From JAOPZW01 sp963807305 (GTDB lineage: Bacteria > Actinomycetota > Thermoleophilia > Solirubrobacterales > Solirubrobacteraceae): a stretch of DNA of 64,000 bases. Both the position numbers and the translations under genes were made by a program. The notes under the pieces are model-generated. The model made no database searches. It was not told the origin of the DNA and saw nothing but the letters and a program-made list of their open reading frames with translations. The stretch spans positions 1 to 64,000 of the forward strand of contig CAWEBN010000009.1 in assembly GCA_963807305.1 (NCBI GenBank), written 5' to 3'. Shown here piece after piece: positions 42,557 to 52,590 of this stretch (position 1 is its first letter; each line of letters opens with the position of its first letter).

Positions 42557-43029
42557 TGCGCGCGCCCGTGGTCGCGCTGCTGGCCCTCCTGGCGCTCGCC
42601 CTCGCGCCGGGAGCGGCGCTGGGCGCGCAGCCGCGCGCATCGTTCAACGACGTCGAGGACGAGGTCATGTGCGACACGTGCAACGTGCCGCTCAACATCG
42701 CGGTGTCCGACCGCGCTGACCAGGAGCGCGCCGAGATCCGCAGGCTCATCGCCCGGGGGCTGACCAAGCAGCAGATCCTCGCCAACCTCGAGCACACCTA
42801 CGGCCCTGCGATCCTCGCCAAGCCCCAGGACAGCGGCTTCAGCCTCGCGGTCTGGTGGGTGCCCGTCGTAGTCGTCGCGGGGCTCGCCGCGCTGCTGGCC
42901 GCCCTGCTGCCGCGCTGGCGCCGGCGGGGGCGCGACCGCACGGACGGGCCCGCCCCGGCGCGCGCGCCCGCCATGAGCGCCGCCGACGAGCGGCGCCTGG
43001 ACGAGGACCTCGCGAGGTACGACGTCTGA
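42556..43029 (+). CDS. ccmH: Cytochrome c maturation protein CcmH
   Basis: A 157-residue protein with an N-terminal signal sequence (VALLALLALALAPGAALGA), the redox motif EDEVMCDTCNVPLNIAVSDR (CxxC, here CDTC), ERAEIRRLIARGLTKQQILA and LEHTYGPAILAKP, and one transmembrane helix (VWWVPVVVVAGLAALLAALL). It holds apocytochrome thiols for haem ligation with CcmF. The region around the CxxC differs from the usual RCLVCQNQ. Start and stop overlap tlpA and ccdA, giving tight coupling. The cytoplasmic C-terminal tail is short and ends near YDV. Confidence 0.88.
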   Translation: MRAPVVALLALLALALAPGAALGAQPRASFNDVEDEVMCDTCNVPLNIAVSDRADQERAEIRRLIARGLTKQQILANLEHTYGPAILAKPQDSGFSLAVWWVPVVVVAGLAALLAALLPRWRRRGRDRTDGPAPARAPAMSAADERRLDEDLARYDV

Positions 43030-43781
43030 TGCTCGCGGCCACCGGCCCCGACACCACCATCATCGCCGCCTTCGCGGTCGGCCTCGTCTCCTTCATCTCG
43101 CCCTGCGTGCTGCCGCTCGTGCCGGGCTACCTGTCCGCGGTGTCGGGCGTGAGCGTCACCGACATCCGCGAGGGCCGCCACACCCTCTCCCACGTGCTCG
43201 GACCGGCGATCATCTTCTGCCTCTCCTTCACGCTCATGTTCGTCGCGCTGGGCATGACCGCGACGGGCCTGGGCTCGACGCTGCGGGCCTCCAAGGACAC
43301 GCTCGACACGGTCGCCGGCATCCTGATCGTGGCGATGGGCGTCTTCTTCCTGCTCACGCCGTTCGTGGCGCGCCTGAACCAGGAGTGGCGGCCGGACGCG
43401 CTCATCCGCCGCGCCGGAACGGGCGGCCCGATCATCGCGGGCCTCGCGTTCGCGGTGGCGTGGACGCCGTGCGTCGGGCCGACGCTGGCGTCGATCCTCG
43501 CCGCCGCCTCGACGTCGGACACCGTCGCCCACGGCGGGGTCCTGCTGGCCTTCTACTCGCTCGGCCTCGCCGTCCCCTTCCTGCTCACCGCGATCGCCTT
43601 CGACCGCGCGACGACCGCCTTCGGCTGGATCCGCGAGCACTACATGCTCGTCACCGCCATCTCCGGCTGCGTGCTCATCGCGATGGGCCTGCTCATCCTC
43701 ACCGGCGAGCTCACGCAGCTCAACGTCCAGGCCCAGAAGGGGCTGAGCAACCTGGGCCTCGACTTCCTCTACAAGATCTAG
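43029..43781 (+). CDS. ccdA: Thiol-disulfide transporter CcdA
   Basis: A 250-residue six-helix membrane protein of the DsbD/CcdA family. The two redox Cys positions are visible in FISPCVLPLVPGYLSAVSG (helix 1) and VAWTPCVGPTLASILAAAS (helix 4), each next to the family Pro residues. It passes electrons from cytoplasmic thioredoxin to the outer TlpA/CcmH. It overlaps the ccmH stop by one base. A GH15 gene follows after 104 bp on the same strand and separates this cluster from ccmE-ccmF. Confidence 0.93.
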   Translation: MLAATGPDTTIIAAFAVGLVSFISPCVLPLVPGYLSAVSGVSVTDIREGRHTLSHVLGPAIIFCLSFTLMFVALGMTATGLGSTLRASKDTLDTVAGILIVAMGVFFLLTPFVARLNQEWRPDALIRRAGTGGPIIAGLAFAVAWTPCVGPTLASILAAASTSDTVAHGGVLLAFYSLGLAVPFLLTAIAFDRATTAFGWIREHYMLVTAISGCVLIAMGLLILTGELTQLNVQAQKGLSNLGLDFLYKI

Positions 43782-43885
43782 CCGTACTTCCTGAGGACGG
43801 CAGTCGGCGGTCCGCTGGACGCGAGCGGTTGATCGCGCGCGAACGCGGGTAGCGAGAGGGCGTCCGAGTCGGGAGGAACCGGTCC

Positions 43886-46054
43886 ATGCGTCCCACGTCG
43901 TGCTGCCGCCGCGGCCTGTCCGCGGCGCTCGTCGCCATAGCCATCGCCGCCGTTGCGCCCGCCGCCGCCGGCGCCGCGCCGGGCTCCACCGCCCCCGGCG
44001 CGCCGGGTGCCAAGGCGTTGTGGACGCCGGCGAACAAGCAGGGCTTCGGCACGTCGATGACGACGCAGAGCAAGCTCTGGCACACCCTCCAGGGCGGCGA
44101 GCTGACCGAGGTCTACTACCCCGACCTGAGCACGCCGGCGCTGCGCGACCTGCAGCTCATCGTCACCGACGGCAAGACCTTCACCGATCGCGAGACCGAC
44201 GCGACCACCCAGCACGTCGAGATGGCCGACAAGCGCAGCCTCACCTACCGGCAGATCAACACGGCGAAGTCGGGCCGCTACCGGATCGTCAAGACCTACG
44301 TCACCGACCCCTCGCGCAACACGCTGCTGGTCGACGTGCGCTTCCAGTCGCTCACCGGCCGCCCCTACCAGGTCTACGCCTACGTCGACCCGTCGCTCAG
44401 CAACGACGGCAGCGACGACTCGGGCACCACGGCCCACGGCGCGCTGCTGACCCAGGACGCCCAGGCGGGCAGCGCGCTCGTCGCCGCACCGTCCTTCGGC
44501 CGCACCTCGACGGGCTACCTGGACGCCAGCGACGGCTGGGTCGACCTGCGCGACGACCACCGGATGGACTGGCACTACCGCTCCTCGCCGAACGGCAACG
44601 TCGTGCAGACGGCCGAGACGCAGCTCGACGGGCGCCGCCATCAGCACCTGCAGCTCGCACTGGGCTTCGGCGCGACGAGCGGTGCGGCGCTCGCCACCGC
44701 GCGCGCCTCGCTGCAGCGCGGCTTCGACCGCGTCGCCGGCGCCTACGCCGACGGCTGGCACCGCTACCTGGGCTCGCTCAAGCCCATGCCGGCGAGCGCG
44801 AAGCCCTTCGGCGCCGAGTACGACGAGTCGGCCATGATCCTGGCCGCTCACGAGGACAAGACCTACCGCGGCGCCTTCATCGCCTCCCCGACGATGCCGT
44901 GGGCGTGGGGGACCGGATTCGAGTTCCCCAAGTCGGGCGTCTACCACGCGGTGTGGTCGCGCGACCTCTACCAGATCGTCACCGGGATGATGGCGGCCGG
45001 CGACCGCGGCGCCGCCGAGCGCGCGCTGAGCTTCGTGTTCGACAAGCAGCAGCGTCCTGACGGCTCGATCAGGCAGAACACCTTCGTCGACGGCACGCCG
45101 CACTGGGACGGCACCCAGCAGGACGAGGTCGCCTTCCCGCTCGTGCTCTCGTGGCAGCTGCATCGCGACGACGCGCAGACCTACGCCCAACACGTCAAGC
45201 CGGCGGCCGACTGGCTGGTCAAGACCGGCCCGCGGTCCGACATGGATCGCTGGGAGAACCAGGACGGCTGGTCGCCGGGCACGATCGCCTCGGAGATCGC
45301 CGGGCTGATCTGCGCCGCCGACCTCGCGCGCCGAAACGGCGACGACGCGAGCGCGGCCACGTACGAGCAGACCGCCGACACCTGGCAGAAGAGCGTCGAG
45401 AGCTGGACGGCCACCACCAACGGCCCGTACTCCGACAAGCCCTACTACCTGCGCGTGACCAAGGACGCCAACCCCAACGACGGCAGCACCTACTCGATCG
45501 GCGACAGCGGGCCGAGCGCGGCCGACGAGCGCACGGTCGTCGACCCGAGCTTCCTCGAGCTCGTGCGCCTCGGCGTCAAGCGCCCCGACGACCCGACGAT
45601 CCTCAACTCGATCGCCGTCGTCGACCAGCAGCTGGCCGTCGACACCCCCAACGGGCGCTTCTGGCACCGCGCCAACTTCGACGGCTACGGCGAGCAGCTC
45701 GACGGCCAGCCGTGGAACTCGTTCCCCGCGGACACCCGCGCCACCCGCGGCCGCGCGTGGCCGATCTTCGCGGGCGAGCGCGGGGAGTACAACCTGACCG
45801 CGGGCGCCACCGCGAACGCCCAGCTCGCCGCCATGGCGGGCGCGGCCAACGAGGGCGGCCTGATCCCCGAGCAGGTGTGGGACGACCAGCCGCCGTCGGG
45901 CACGCCGGGCTTCCCGAAGGGCGAGGGCACGCTGTCGGCGACGCCGCTGGCGTGGTCGCACGCCCAGTTCCTGCGCCTGGCGTGGTCGATCGAGGCGGGC
46001 GGCCCGGTCGAGCAGCCGAGCATCGTGGCCTGCCGCTACGTACGGACCTGCTAG
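43886..46054 (+). CDS. Secreted GH15 glucoamylase/glucodextranase
   Basis: A 722-residue secreted enzyme. Signal peptide: LSAALVAIAIAAVAPAAAGA, cleavage near residue 31. Residues 45-290 form the N-terminal super-sandwich domain (KQGFGTSMTTQSKLWHTLQG, EVYYPDLSTPALRD). The (alpha/alpha)6 barrel includes WSRDLYQIVTGMMAAGDRGA, GTQQDEVAFPLVLSW (general-acid Glu) and RAWPIFAGERGEYNL (second Glu). Such enzymes release glucose from starch, dextran-like glucans or intracellular polymers. GGGAGGAACC precedes the ATG. It sits inside the cytochrome c maturation region without an obvious functional link. Its end overlaps the convergent gene by four bases. Confidence 0.92.
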   Translation: MRPTSCCRRGLSAALVAIAIAAVAPAAAGAAPGSTAPGAPGAKALWTPANKQGFGTSMTTQSKLWHTLQGGELTEVYYPDLSTPALRDLQLIVTDGKTFTDRETDATTQHVEMADKRSLTYRQINTAKSGRYRIVKTYVTDPSRNTLLVDVRFQSLTGRPYQVYAYVDPSLSNDGSDDSGTTAHGALLTQDAQAGSALVAAPSFGRTSTGYLDASDGWVDLRDDHRMDWHYRSSPNGNVVQTAETQLDGRRHQHLQLALGFGATSGAALATARASLQRGFDRVAGAYADGWHRYLGSLKPMPASAKPFGAEYDESAMILAAHEDKTYRGAFIASPTMPWAWGTGFEFPKSGVYHAVWSRDLYQIVTGMMAAGDRGAAERALSFVFDKQQRPDGSIRQNTFVDGTPHWDGTQQDEVAFPLVLSWQLHRDDAQTYAQHVKPAADWLVKTGPRSDMDRWENQDGWSPGTIASEIAGLICAADLARRNGDDASAATYEQTADTWQKSVESWTATTNGPYSDKPYYLRVTKDANPNDGSTYSIGDSGPSAADERTVVDPSFLELVRLGVKRPDDPTILNSIAVVDQQLAVDTPNGRFWHRANFDGYGEQLDGQPWNSFPADTRATRGRAWPIFAGERGEYNLTAGATANAQLAAMAGAANEGGLIPEQVWDDQPPSGTPGFPKGEGTLSATPLAWSHAQFLRLAWSIEAGGPVEQPSIVACRYVRTC

Positions 46055-46461
46055 GTCGGCAGGCTCGAACCGGCGAAGGCGAAGAACCAGACGCCGAAGC
46101 ACAGCAGCGCGAGCGCGACGCTCCAGACCATGACGACGTCCAGGACGGAGCGCGGGCGCCCGCTCTCGCGCTCGCCGCGCATCGACTTCATCCAGGAGCT
46201 GCGCACGCGCGTGCTGGACGTGGTGCCCATCAGGCTTGCGTAGGCGCGGTTGAGCTTCGAGAGGCCCTTGCCGACGACGACCATCGAGGCGGGGATGCCG
46301 ACGAGCAGCAGCACGTAGGGCCCCATCGAGGGCTGCGAGGACTTGACGAGCCGCGAGACGAGGTAGAGCCAGCCCACCGGGATGCCCAGCCAGAGAAGGA
46401 TCGAGCCGATCGCCATGAGGACGATGAGCACCGCGGCGAGGGATCTTCGGCCGACGTCCAT
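46051..46461 (-). CDS. Hypothetical small membrane protein
   Basis: A 136-residue protein with about four hydrophobic segments: LAAVLIVLMAIGSILLWLGI, a second near VGWLYLVSRLV, YVLLLVGIPASMVVVGKGLS and the C-terminal VVMVWSVALALLCFGVWFFA. A basic loop (RVRSSWMKSMRGERESGRPR) lies before the last helix. No family is recognised. It converges with the GH15 gene (four-base overlap). A small zinc-ribbon gene lies 42 bp upstream on the same strand, so the two may share a transcript. Confidence 0.68.
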   Translation of the reverse strand: MDVGRRSLAAVLIVLMAIGSILLWLGIPVGWLYLVSRLVKSSQPSMGPYVLLLVGIPASMVVVGKGLSKLNRAYASLMGTTSSTRVRSSWMKSMRGERESGRPRSVLDVVMVWSVALALLCFGVWFFAFAGSSLPT

Positions 46462-46503
46462 CCGACGGCCAGTATTCCCGACTCTCGCGTCAGGAAGCGC
46501 GGT

Positions 46504-46764
46504 TCACCAGGCCTGGCCGGTCCCGCAATGCGGGCACGTGACCGACGTGGTCACGTCGGCCTCGAAGACGTAGCCGCACGAGCAGGTGTACATCGCGCGG
46601 TCGTCGGGACCGCCGGACTCGCGCATGCGGCGCTCGTCGGTCAGGTCGGCCTCGGGCGGCTCTGGCTGGGCGGGCGCGGGGGAGACGTGCGGGCGCCGCA
46701 GGGCGCCCCCGGGGCGCGAGCGGGACTCGGACTTCTCACGGTTGGAACGGACGCGCATCTGCAT
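46504..46764 (-). CDS. Small zinc-ribbon protein
   Basis: An 86-residue protein. The first 55 residues are charged and Pro-rich (RSNREKSESRSRPGG). The C-terminus MYTCSCGYVFEADVTTSVTC then CPHCGTGQAW provides a four-Cys ribbon (CxC...CxxC) like rubredoxin-type or FmdB-like regulatory proteins. It might bind zinc or iron and act as a regulator. ATG at position 1 or 3 are both possible. It faces ccmE across 138 bp, including an AT-rich stretch likely to hold both promoters. Confidence 0.7.
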   Translation of the reverse strand: MQMRVRSNREKSESRSRPGGALRRPHVSPAPAQPEPPEADLTDERRMRESGGPDDRAMYTCSCGYVFEADVTTSVTCPHCGTGQAW

Positions 46765-46902
46765 CTATCCCTACAGACGCATTAACGCGCCGAAGGTTTC
46801 TCGTCTCTTGTCGGCGTTTTGTTAGGAAAGGTTGAGACGGGTGCCGCGAGCGCGGCCGACCGGATCGTCCCGGGCGGGTGCTCAATAGACTCTGCGCAGC
46901 GC

Positions 46903-47310
46903 ATGGATCCCTCCCGCAAGCGCCGTATCCGCCTCGTCGTGGCCCTCACGGCAGCCGTCGTCCTCGCCGGTGCGCTGGCCTATACGAGCTTCTCCGCGTC
47001 AAGTCCGGCCGTCCAGCCCTCCAAGCTGCTGGCCAGCGCGAACACGGGGCGCTCCTACCAGCTCACGGGCACGGTCGTGGACGGGTCGATCGTCAAGCGC
47101 GGGGACGCCACCCTGTTCCGCGTGCGCGACCGCAACGGGCGCGCATCGGTCCCCGTGCGGTATGTCGGCGCGGTGCCCGACCCCTTCCGCAACGGGCGCG
47201 AGGTCATCGTCACCGTGCGCAAGCGCGGCGGCGTCTTCGAGGGCGAGAAGGACTCGCTGGTGACGAAGTGCCCGTCGAAGTTCACCGACAAGCCGGCGTC
47301 GCAGACCTGA
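46903..47310 (+). CDS. ccmE: Cytochrome c maturation haem chaperone CcmE (Cys-type)
   Basis: A 135-residue protein: cytoplasmic RKRRIRLVV, one membrane anchor (ALTAAVVLAGALAYTSF), then the OB-fold domain (RSYQLTGTVVDGSIVKRGDA, VPVRYVGAVPDPFRNGREVI, VTVRKRGGVFEGEKDSLVTK). The haem-binding site, normally HxxxY at the end of this barrel, reads KCPSKF, i.e. Cys in place of His and Phe in place of Tyr. CxxxY variants are known in some bacteria and archaea. ATG 46903 gives a normal N-terminus. ccmF starts five bases after the stop. Confidence 0.9.
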   Translation: MDPSRKRRIRLVVALTAAVVLAGALAYTSFSASSPAVQPSKLLASANTGRSYQLTGTVVDGSIVKRGDATLFRVRDRNGRASVPVRYVGAVPDPFRNGREVIVTVRKRGGVFEGEKDSLVTKCPSKFTDKPASQT

Positions 47311-47314
47311 TCTC

Positions 47315-49477
<2,163 letters not shown>

Positions 49478-49490
49478 GCGCGCCCGCCGC

Positions 49491-49769
49491 GTGGACGTCC
49501 TGGCTCCGCTGATCGTCATCGCGCTGCTCGGCGTCGTCGTGTGGCTGGTCAGCGGCCCGCTGCGCGCCGGGGCCCCGGCCGCCGAGGAGGCCGAGACCGC
49601 GCGCCGCGACGACCTCGAGGCGGCCAAGGAGGCCAAGTACCGCGAGATCCGCGACGCCGAGCTCGATTACCGCACCGGCAAGCTGTCCGAGCCGGATTGG
49701 CGCGCCCTGGATCGAGAGCTCCGCGGCGAGGCGATGGACCTGCTGCGGCGTCTGGACGAGCTGGGCTGA
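49491..49769 (+). CDS. CcmI-like small membrane protein without TPR domain
   Basis: A 92-residue protein beginning at GTG 49491 with a transmembrane helix (APLIVIALLGVVVWLVSGPL), followed by a coiled-coil EAAKEAKYREIRDAELDYRT and GKLSEPDWRALDRELRGEAM. The DAELDY-GKLSExDW pattern is the membrane-proximal part of CcmI, but the TPR apocytochrome-binding region is absent. Position directly after ccmF supports a role in cytochrome c maturation, perhaps as a scaffold with CcmF/CcmH. The family link is by motif and context. Confidence 0.75.
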   Translation: MDVLAPLIVIALLGVVVWLVSGPLRAGAPAAEEAETARRDDLEAAKEAKYREIRDAELDYRTGKLSEPDWRALDRELRGEAMDLLRRLDELG

Positions 49770-49807
49770 CCTTCCAACCTGGGGCCCCGCGCGGCGTTGA
49801 AGCCGCC

Positions 49808-50371
49808 ATGAACGCCAAAACGAAGATCATCGCGCTGGCGTGCGTCGCGCTCCTGGCCCTCACCGGGACCGCGAGCGCACACCACGGTGCGAACACCACG
49901 AAGGTCTGGGCCGGCAAGGTCGCCGGCACCGCCGCTGCTGCCGACCCGGCGACCGCCATCGGTGGCCACGCCCTGCTCGTCGACGGCGCGAACAAGAACC
50001 TGCTCGCCGTGAAGGTGCGCAACCTCAAGCCGAACACGGCCTACAGCTTCGCCCTCGACGGCGTGAGCGACTTCGCCCCCACGACCGCGACGACGGACGA
50101 GAACGGCAAGCTCAAGGGCTTCGTCGCGTCAGACTCGTTCAACGCCACCGACGGCGCGACCTACACGGTCGTCGTCAAGGAGGGCGACACCACCGTCGCG
50201 TCCTCGACGCTCGCCCCGGTGCAGCGCAAGGGCTTCGGTCATCGCCACAAGCACGGCTTCGGCCGCCACCACAAGCACGGCGGTCTCGACAAGGCGCAGG
50301 GCGCCGGCAACGGCGATTCCGGCCACAACTGCAACAAGGGCGCCGGCGACGGTGAGACCGCCAAGGCCTAG
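49808..50371 (+). CDS. Secreted His-rich hypothetical protein
   Basis: A 187-residue protein with a clear signal peptide (IIALACVALLALTGTASAHH, cut before HHGANT). The central region (residues 30-135) is a beta-rich domain with KVRNLKPNTAYSFALDG and TATTDENGKLKGFVASDSF, similar in style to small CHRD or fibronectin-like secreted domains. The tail GFGHRHKHGFGRHHKHGG is His/Gly/Lys-rich, with a final single Cys in SGHNCNKGAG. The His cluster suggests metal binding. It lies between the CcmI-like and secG genes, about 38 and 66 bp away. Its role is unknown. Confidence 0.72.
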   Translation: MNAKTKIIALACVALLALTGTASAHHGANTTKVWAGKVAGTAAAADPATAIGGHALLVDGANKNLLAVKVRNLKPNTAYSFALDGVSDFAPTTATTDENGKLKGFVASDSFNATDGATYTVVVKEGDTTVASSTLAPVQRKGFGHRHKHGFGRHHKHGGLDKAQGAGNGDSGHNCNKGAGDGETAKA

Positions 50372-50437
50372 CGCCCGGCGGGCAACCTGAGGAGGTAGGG
50401 CGGCCTGGAGGCGGAGAGGCCGGTACCATCATGTGCG

Positions 50438-50668
50438 ATGGAACTGATCCTCTCCGTCCTCCAGGTCGTGATCTGCGTCGTCCTGATCTTCCTCATCCTC
50501 ATGCATTCGGGGAAGGACGCGGGGCTGTCGGGCGCCTTCGGCGTCGGCAGCGGGCAGGGACCCCTGGGCGGCGGCTCGCTCGTCGAGCGCAACCTCAACC
50601 GCTGGACGGTCGGCTTCGCGATCGCCTTCGCGGTCAACACGATCATCCTGATCAAGAAGCCCTGGTAG
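50438..50668 (+). CDS. secG: Preprotein translocase subunit SecG
   Basis: A 76-residue protein with two hydrophobic helices (LILSVLQVVICVVLIFLILM and VGFAIAFAVNTIILI) separated by the conserved cytoplasmic glycine-rich loop HSGKDAGLSGAFGVGSGQGP. It is an accessory subunit of the SecYEG channel. In many actinobacteria secG follows the gap-pgk-tpiA operon; here it is 33 kb away, after the cytochrome maturation genes. A hairpin terminator follows directly. Confidence 0.93.
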   Translation: MELILSVLQVVICVVLIFLILMHSGKDAGLSGAFGVGSGQGPLGGGSLVERNLNRWTVGFAIAFAVNTIILIKKPW

Positions 50669-50676
50669 AGCCGCTT

Positions 50677-50697
50677 CGGCGCTCAAGGCGAGCGCCG
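50677..50697 (+). terminator. Hairpin after secG
   Basis: CGGCGCTC (50677-50684) and GAGCGCCG (50690-50697) pair perfectly around AAGGC, nine bases after the secG stop. There is no T tail, common in such GC-rich genomes. Confidence 0.5.
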
Positions 50698-50717
50698 GGA
50701 GGCCGACCTACCCGGGG

Positions 50718-52577
50718 GTGAATCCGCTCCGCCTCGTGCCCATGGGCGCGCGACTGGCCGCAGCGTTCGCGGTCCTCGCCGCCGCGCTGCTGGTCGTCGG
50801 CCTGGTGGGCGTGGACGCAAGCCGCTCGCTGAACCTCTCCTCGACCTCCTCCGCGCAGAGCCAGCGGTTCGACGCGCAGGCCCTGATCTCGGCGCTGGGC
50901 CTCAACGCCCAGGCCTCCGCGCACGAAGTGGTGCGCCACCTCTACGTCTACGACGGCGACCTCCAGAACGAGGACGTCATCGCCTGGCGCGTCGGCCAGC
51001 GCAAGGCCCAGATGCTCGGCGAGCTGCGCCGCACGAAGCCCCAGGTCGCCGACCCGCGGGCCGTGAAGGCGCTCGCCCGGCTGACGGCCGGCGCCAACGC
51101 CTACCTCGCCGCCGCCGACAAGGCCGTCAGCCTCTCGCGCAAGGAGACGGTGCGCCACGCCAGCGGCGACACCGGCCGCACCGCCTCGCGCACCGCCTAC
51201 GTCGGCGAGGTCACGCCGGCCCTCGACCAGCTCGAGGCCAGCCGCTCGGCGCTCGCGCGCGAGCTGGACGCCGAGAACCGCGCCGCACTCGCCGCAACCT
51301 CGGCCAAGGCGAGCAGCGGCCAGCGCACCATCTGGATCGTCATCGCCGTCGCGCTTGCGCTCTCCGCGTTCATGGCCTTCGTCATCACGCGCTCGATCAC
51401 GCGGCCGCTCGCGGTCCTCGTCCAGCGCCTGCGCAGCGTCACCCGCGTTTGTCTGACCCAGCTGGGCACGGGCCTCGAGGCCACCGCGCGCGGCGACCTC
51501 ACGGTCGCCGCCGAGGCCGGCACGAAGAAGATCGGCTCGAGCGCGCGCGACGAGATCGGCGCCGCCGCCCGGGTGGTCGACGAGCTCATCGACGGCGCAC
51601 GGGACTCCATCGCCGCCTACGAGACGACGCGCGCCAGCCTCGGGGCGATGATCGGCCAGGTCTCCGAGAGCGCCCGCGGCGTCAGCGCGGCCTCCGAGCA
51701 GTTCGCCACCAACTCCGAGGAAACCGGCCGGGCGATGGCCGAGATCACCCGTGCGGTGGGCTCCGTCGCCGGCGGCGCCGAGCGCCAGGTCGTCATGGTC
51801 GCCTCGGCCAGCGACACCGCGGCGCGCATGGAGAGCTACGTGGGCGAGACCGCCCGCACGACCGAGGAGACGGCCGGCGCCGCGCGGGAGACGCGCGAGG
51901 TCGCCCGCCAGGGCGTCACCGCCGCCGCCGAGGCCAGTGCGGCCATGGGCAGCGTGCGCGACGCCTCCCACGAGGTCACGACCGCGATCCGCGGCCTGGC
52001 CGACAAGTCACAGGAGATCAGCGGGATCGTCGAGACGATCACGGCGATCGCGGCGCAGACCAACCTGCTGGCCCTCAACGCGGCCATCGAGGCGGCCCGC
52101 GCGGGCGAGCAGGGCCTCGGCTTCGCGGTCGTGGCCGACGAGGTGCGCAAGCTCGCCGAGGAGTCGAAGGCCTCCGCGACCCTCATCACCCGCCTCATCG
52201 AGCAGATCCAGGAGCAGACCCTGCTGGCGGTCGACGTCGTCGAGCAGGGCGCGCAGCGCACTGACGAGTCGGCGGCGACGGTCGAGCAGGCACGCCGGGC
52301 CTTCGAGGCCATCGGCGACTCGGTCGACGACATGAACACGCGCATCGAGCAGATCGCCGCCGCGGCCCAGGAGATCGCCGCCGGCGCGACGCGCATGCGC
52401 GACGACGTCTCGGAGATCGCGGCCGTGGCCGAGGAGTCCTCGGCGACCACCGAGCAGGTATCGGCCTCGACCGAGCAGACGTCGTCCTCCACCCAGCAGA
52501 TCGCGGCCTCGGCCCAGGAGCTGGCGCGGACCGCCGAGGAGCTCGAGCGGCTCGTCGGGCGCTTCACGCTGGCCTGA
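50718..52577 (+). CDS. Methyl-accepting chemotaxis protein
   Basis: A 619-residue receptor: first membrane helix (LAAAFAVLAAALLVVGLVGV), an outer four-helix-bundle sensor domain (residues 35-195), a second helix (IWIVIAVALALSAFMAFVIT), a HAMP domain (RSITRPLAVLVQRLRSV to ARGDLTVAAE) and a long signalling coiled coil with the conserved tip IVETITAIAAQTNLLALNAA and EARAGEQGLGFAVVADEVRK. No CheR/CheB-docking pentapeptide is at the C-terminus. No che or flagellar genes are nearby. GTG 50718 or ATG 50742 may start it. The GGDEF/HD-GYP gene begins 13 bp downstream, suggesting coupled signalling. Confidence 0.92.
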   Translation: MNPLRLVPMGARLAAAFAVLAAALLVVGLVGVDASRSLNLSSTSSAQSQRFDAQALISALGLNAQASAHEVVRHLYVYDGDLQNEDVIAWRVGQRKAQMLGELRRTKPQVADPRAVKALARLTAGANAYLAAADKAVSLSRKETVRHASGDTGRTASRTAYVGEVTPALDQLEASRSALARELDAENRAALAATSAKASSGQRTIWIVIAVALALSAFMAFVITRSITRPLAVLVQRLRSVTRVCLTQLGTGLEATARGDLTVAAEAGTKKIGSSARDEIGAAARVVDELIDGARDSIAAYETTRASLGAMIGQVSESARGVSAASEQFATNSEETGRAMAEITRAVGSVAGGAERQVVMVASASDTAARMESYVGETARTTEETAGAARETREVARQGVTAAAEASAAMGSVRDASHEVTTAIRGLADKSQEISGIVETITAIAAQTNLLALNAAIEAARAGEQGLGFAVVADEVRKLAEESKASATLITRLIEQIQEQTLLAVDVVEQGAQRTDESAATVEQARRAFEAIGDSVDDMNTRIEQIAAAAQEIAAGATRMRDDVSEIAAVAEESSATTEQVSASTEQTSSSTQQIAASAQELARTAEELERLVGRFTLA

Positions 52578-52590
52578 GCGCGGGAGAACG

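Noticed and set aside
46865..46902. Leaderless promoter for ccmE (TAGACT near 46886)
   Set aside because: A -10-like box is present but no convincing -35 at the right distance, so not listed as a feature.
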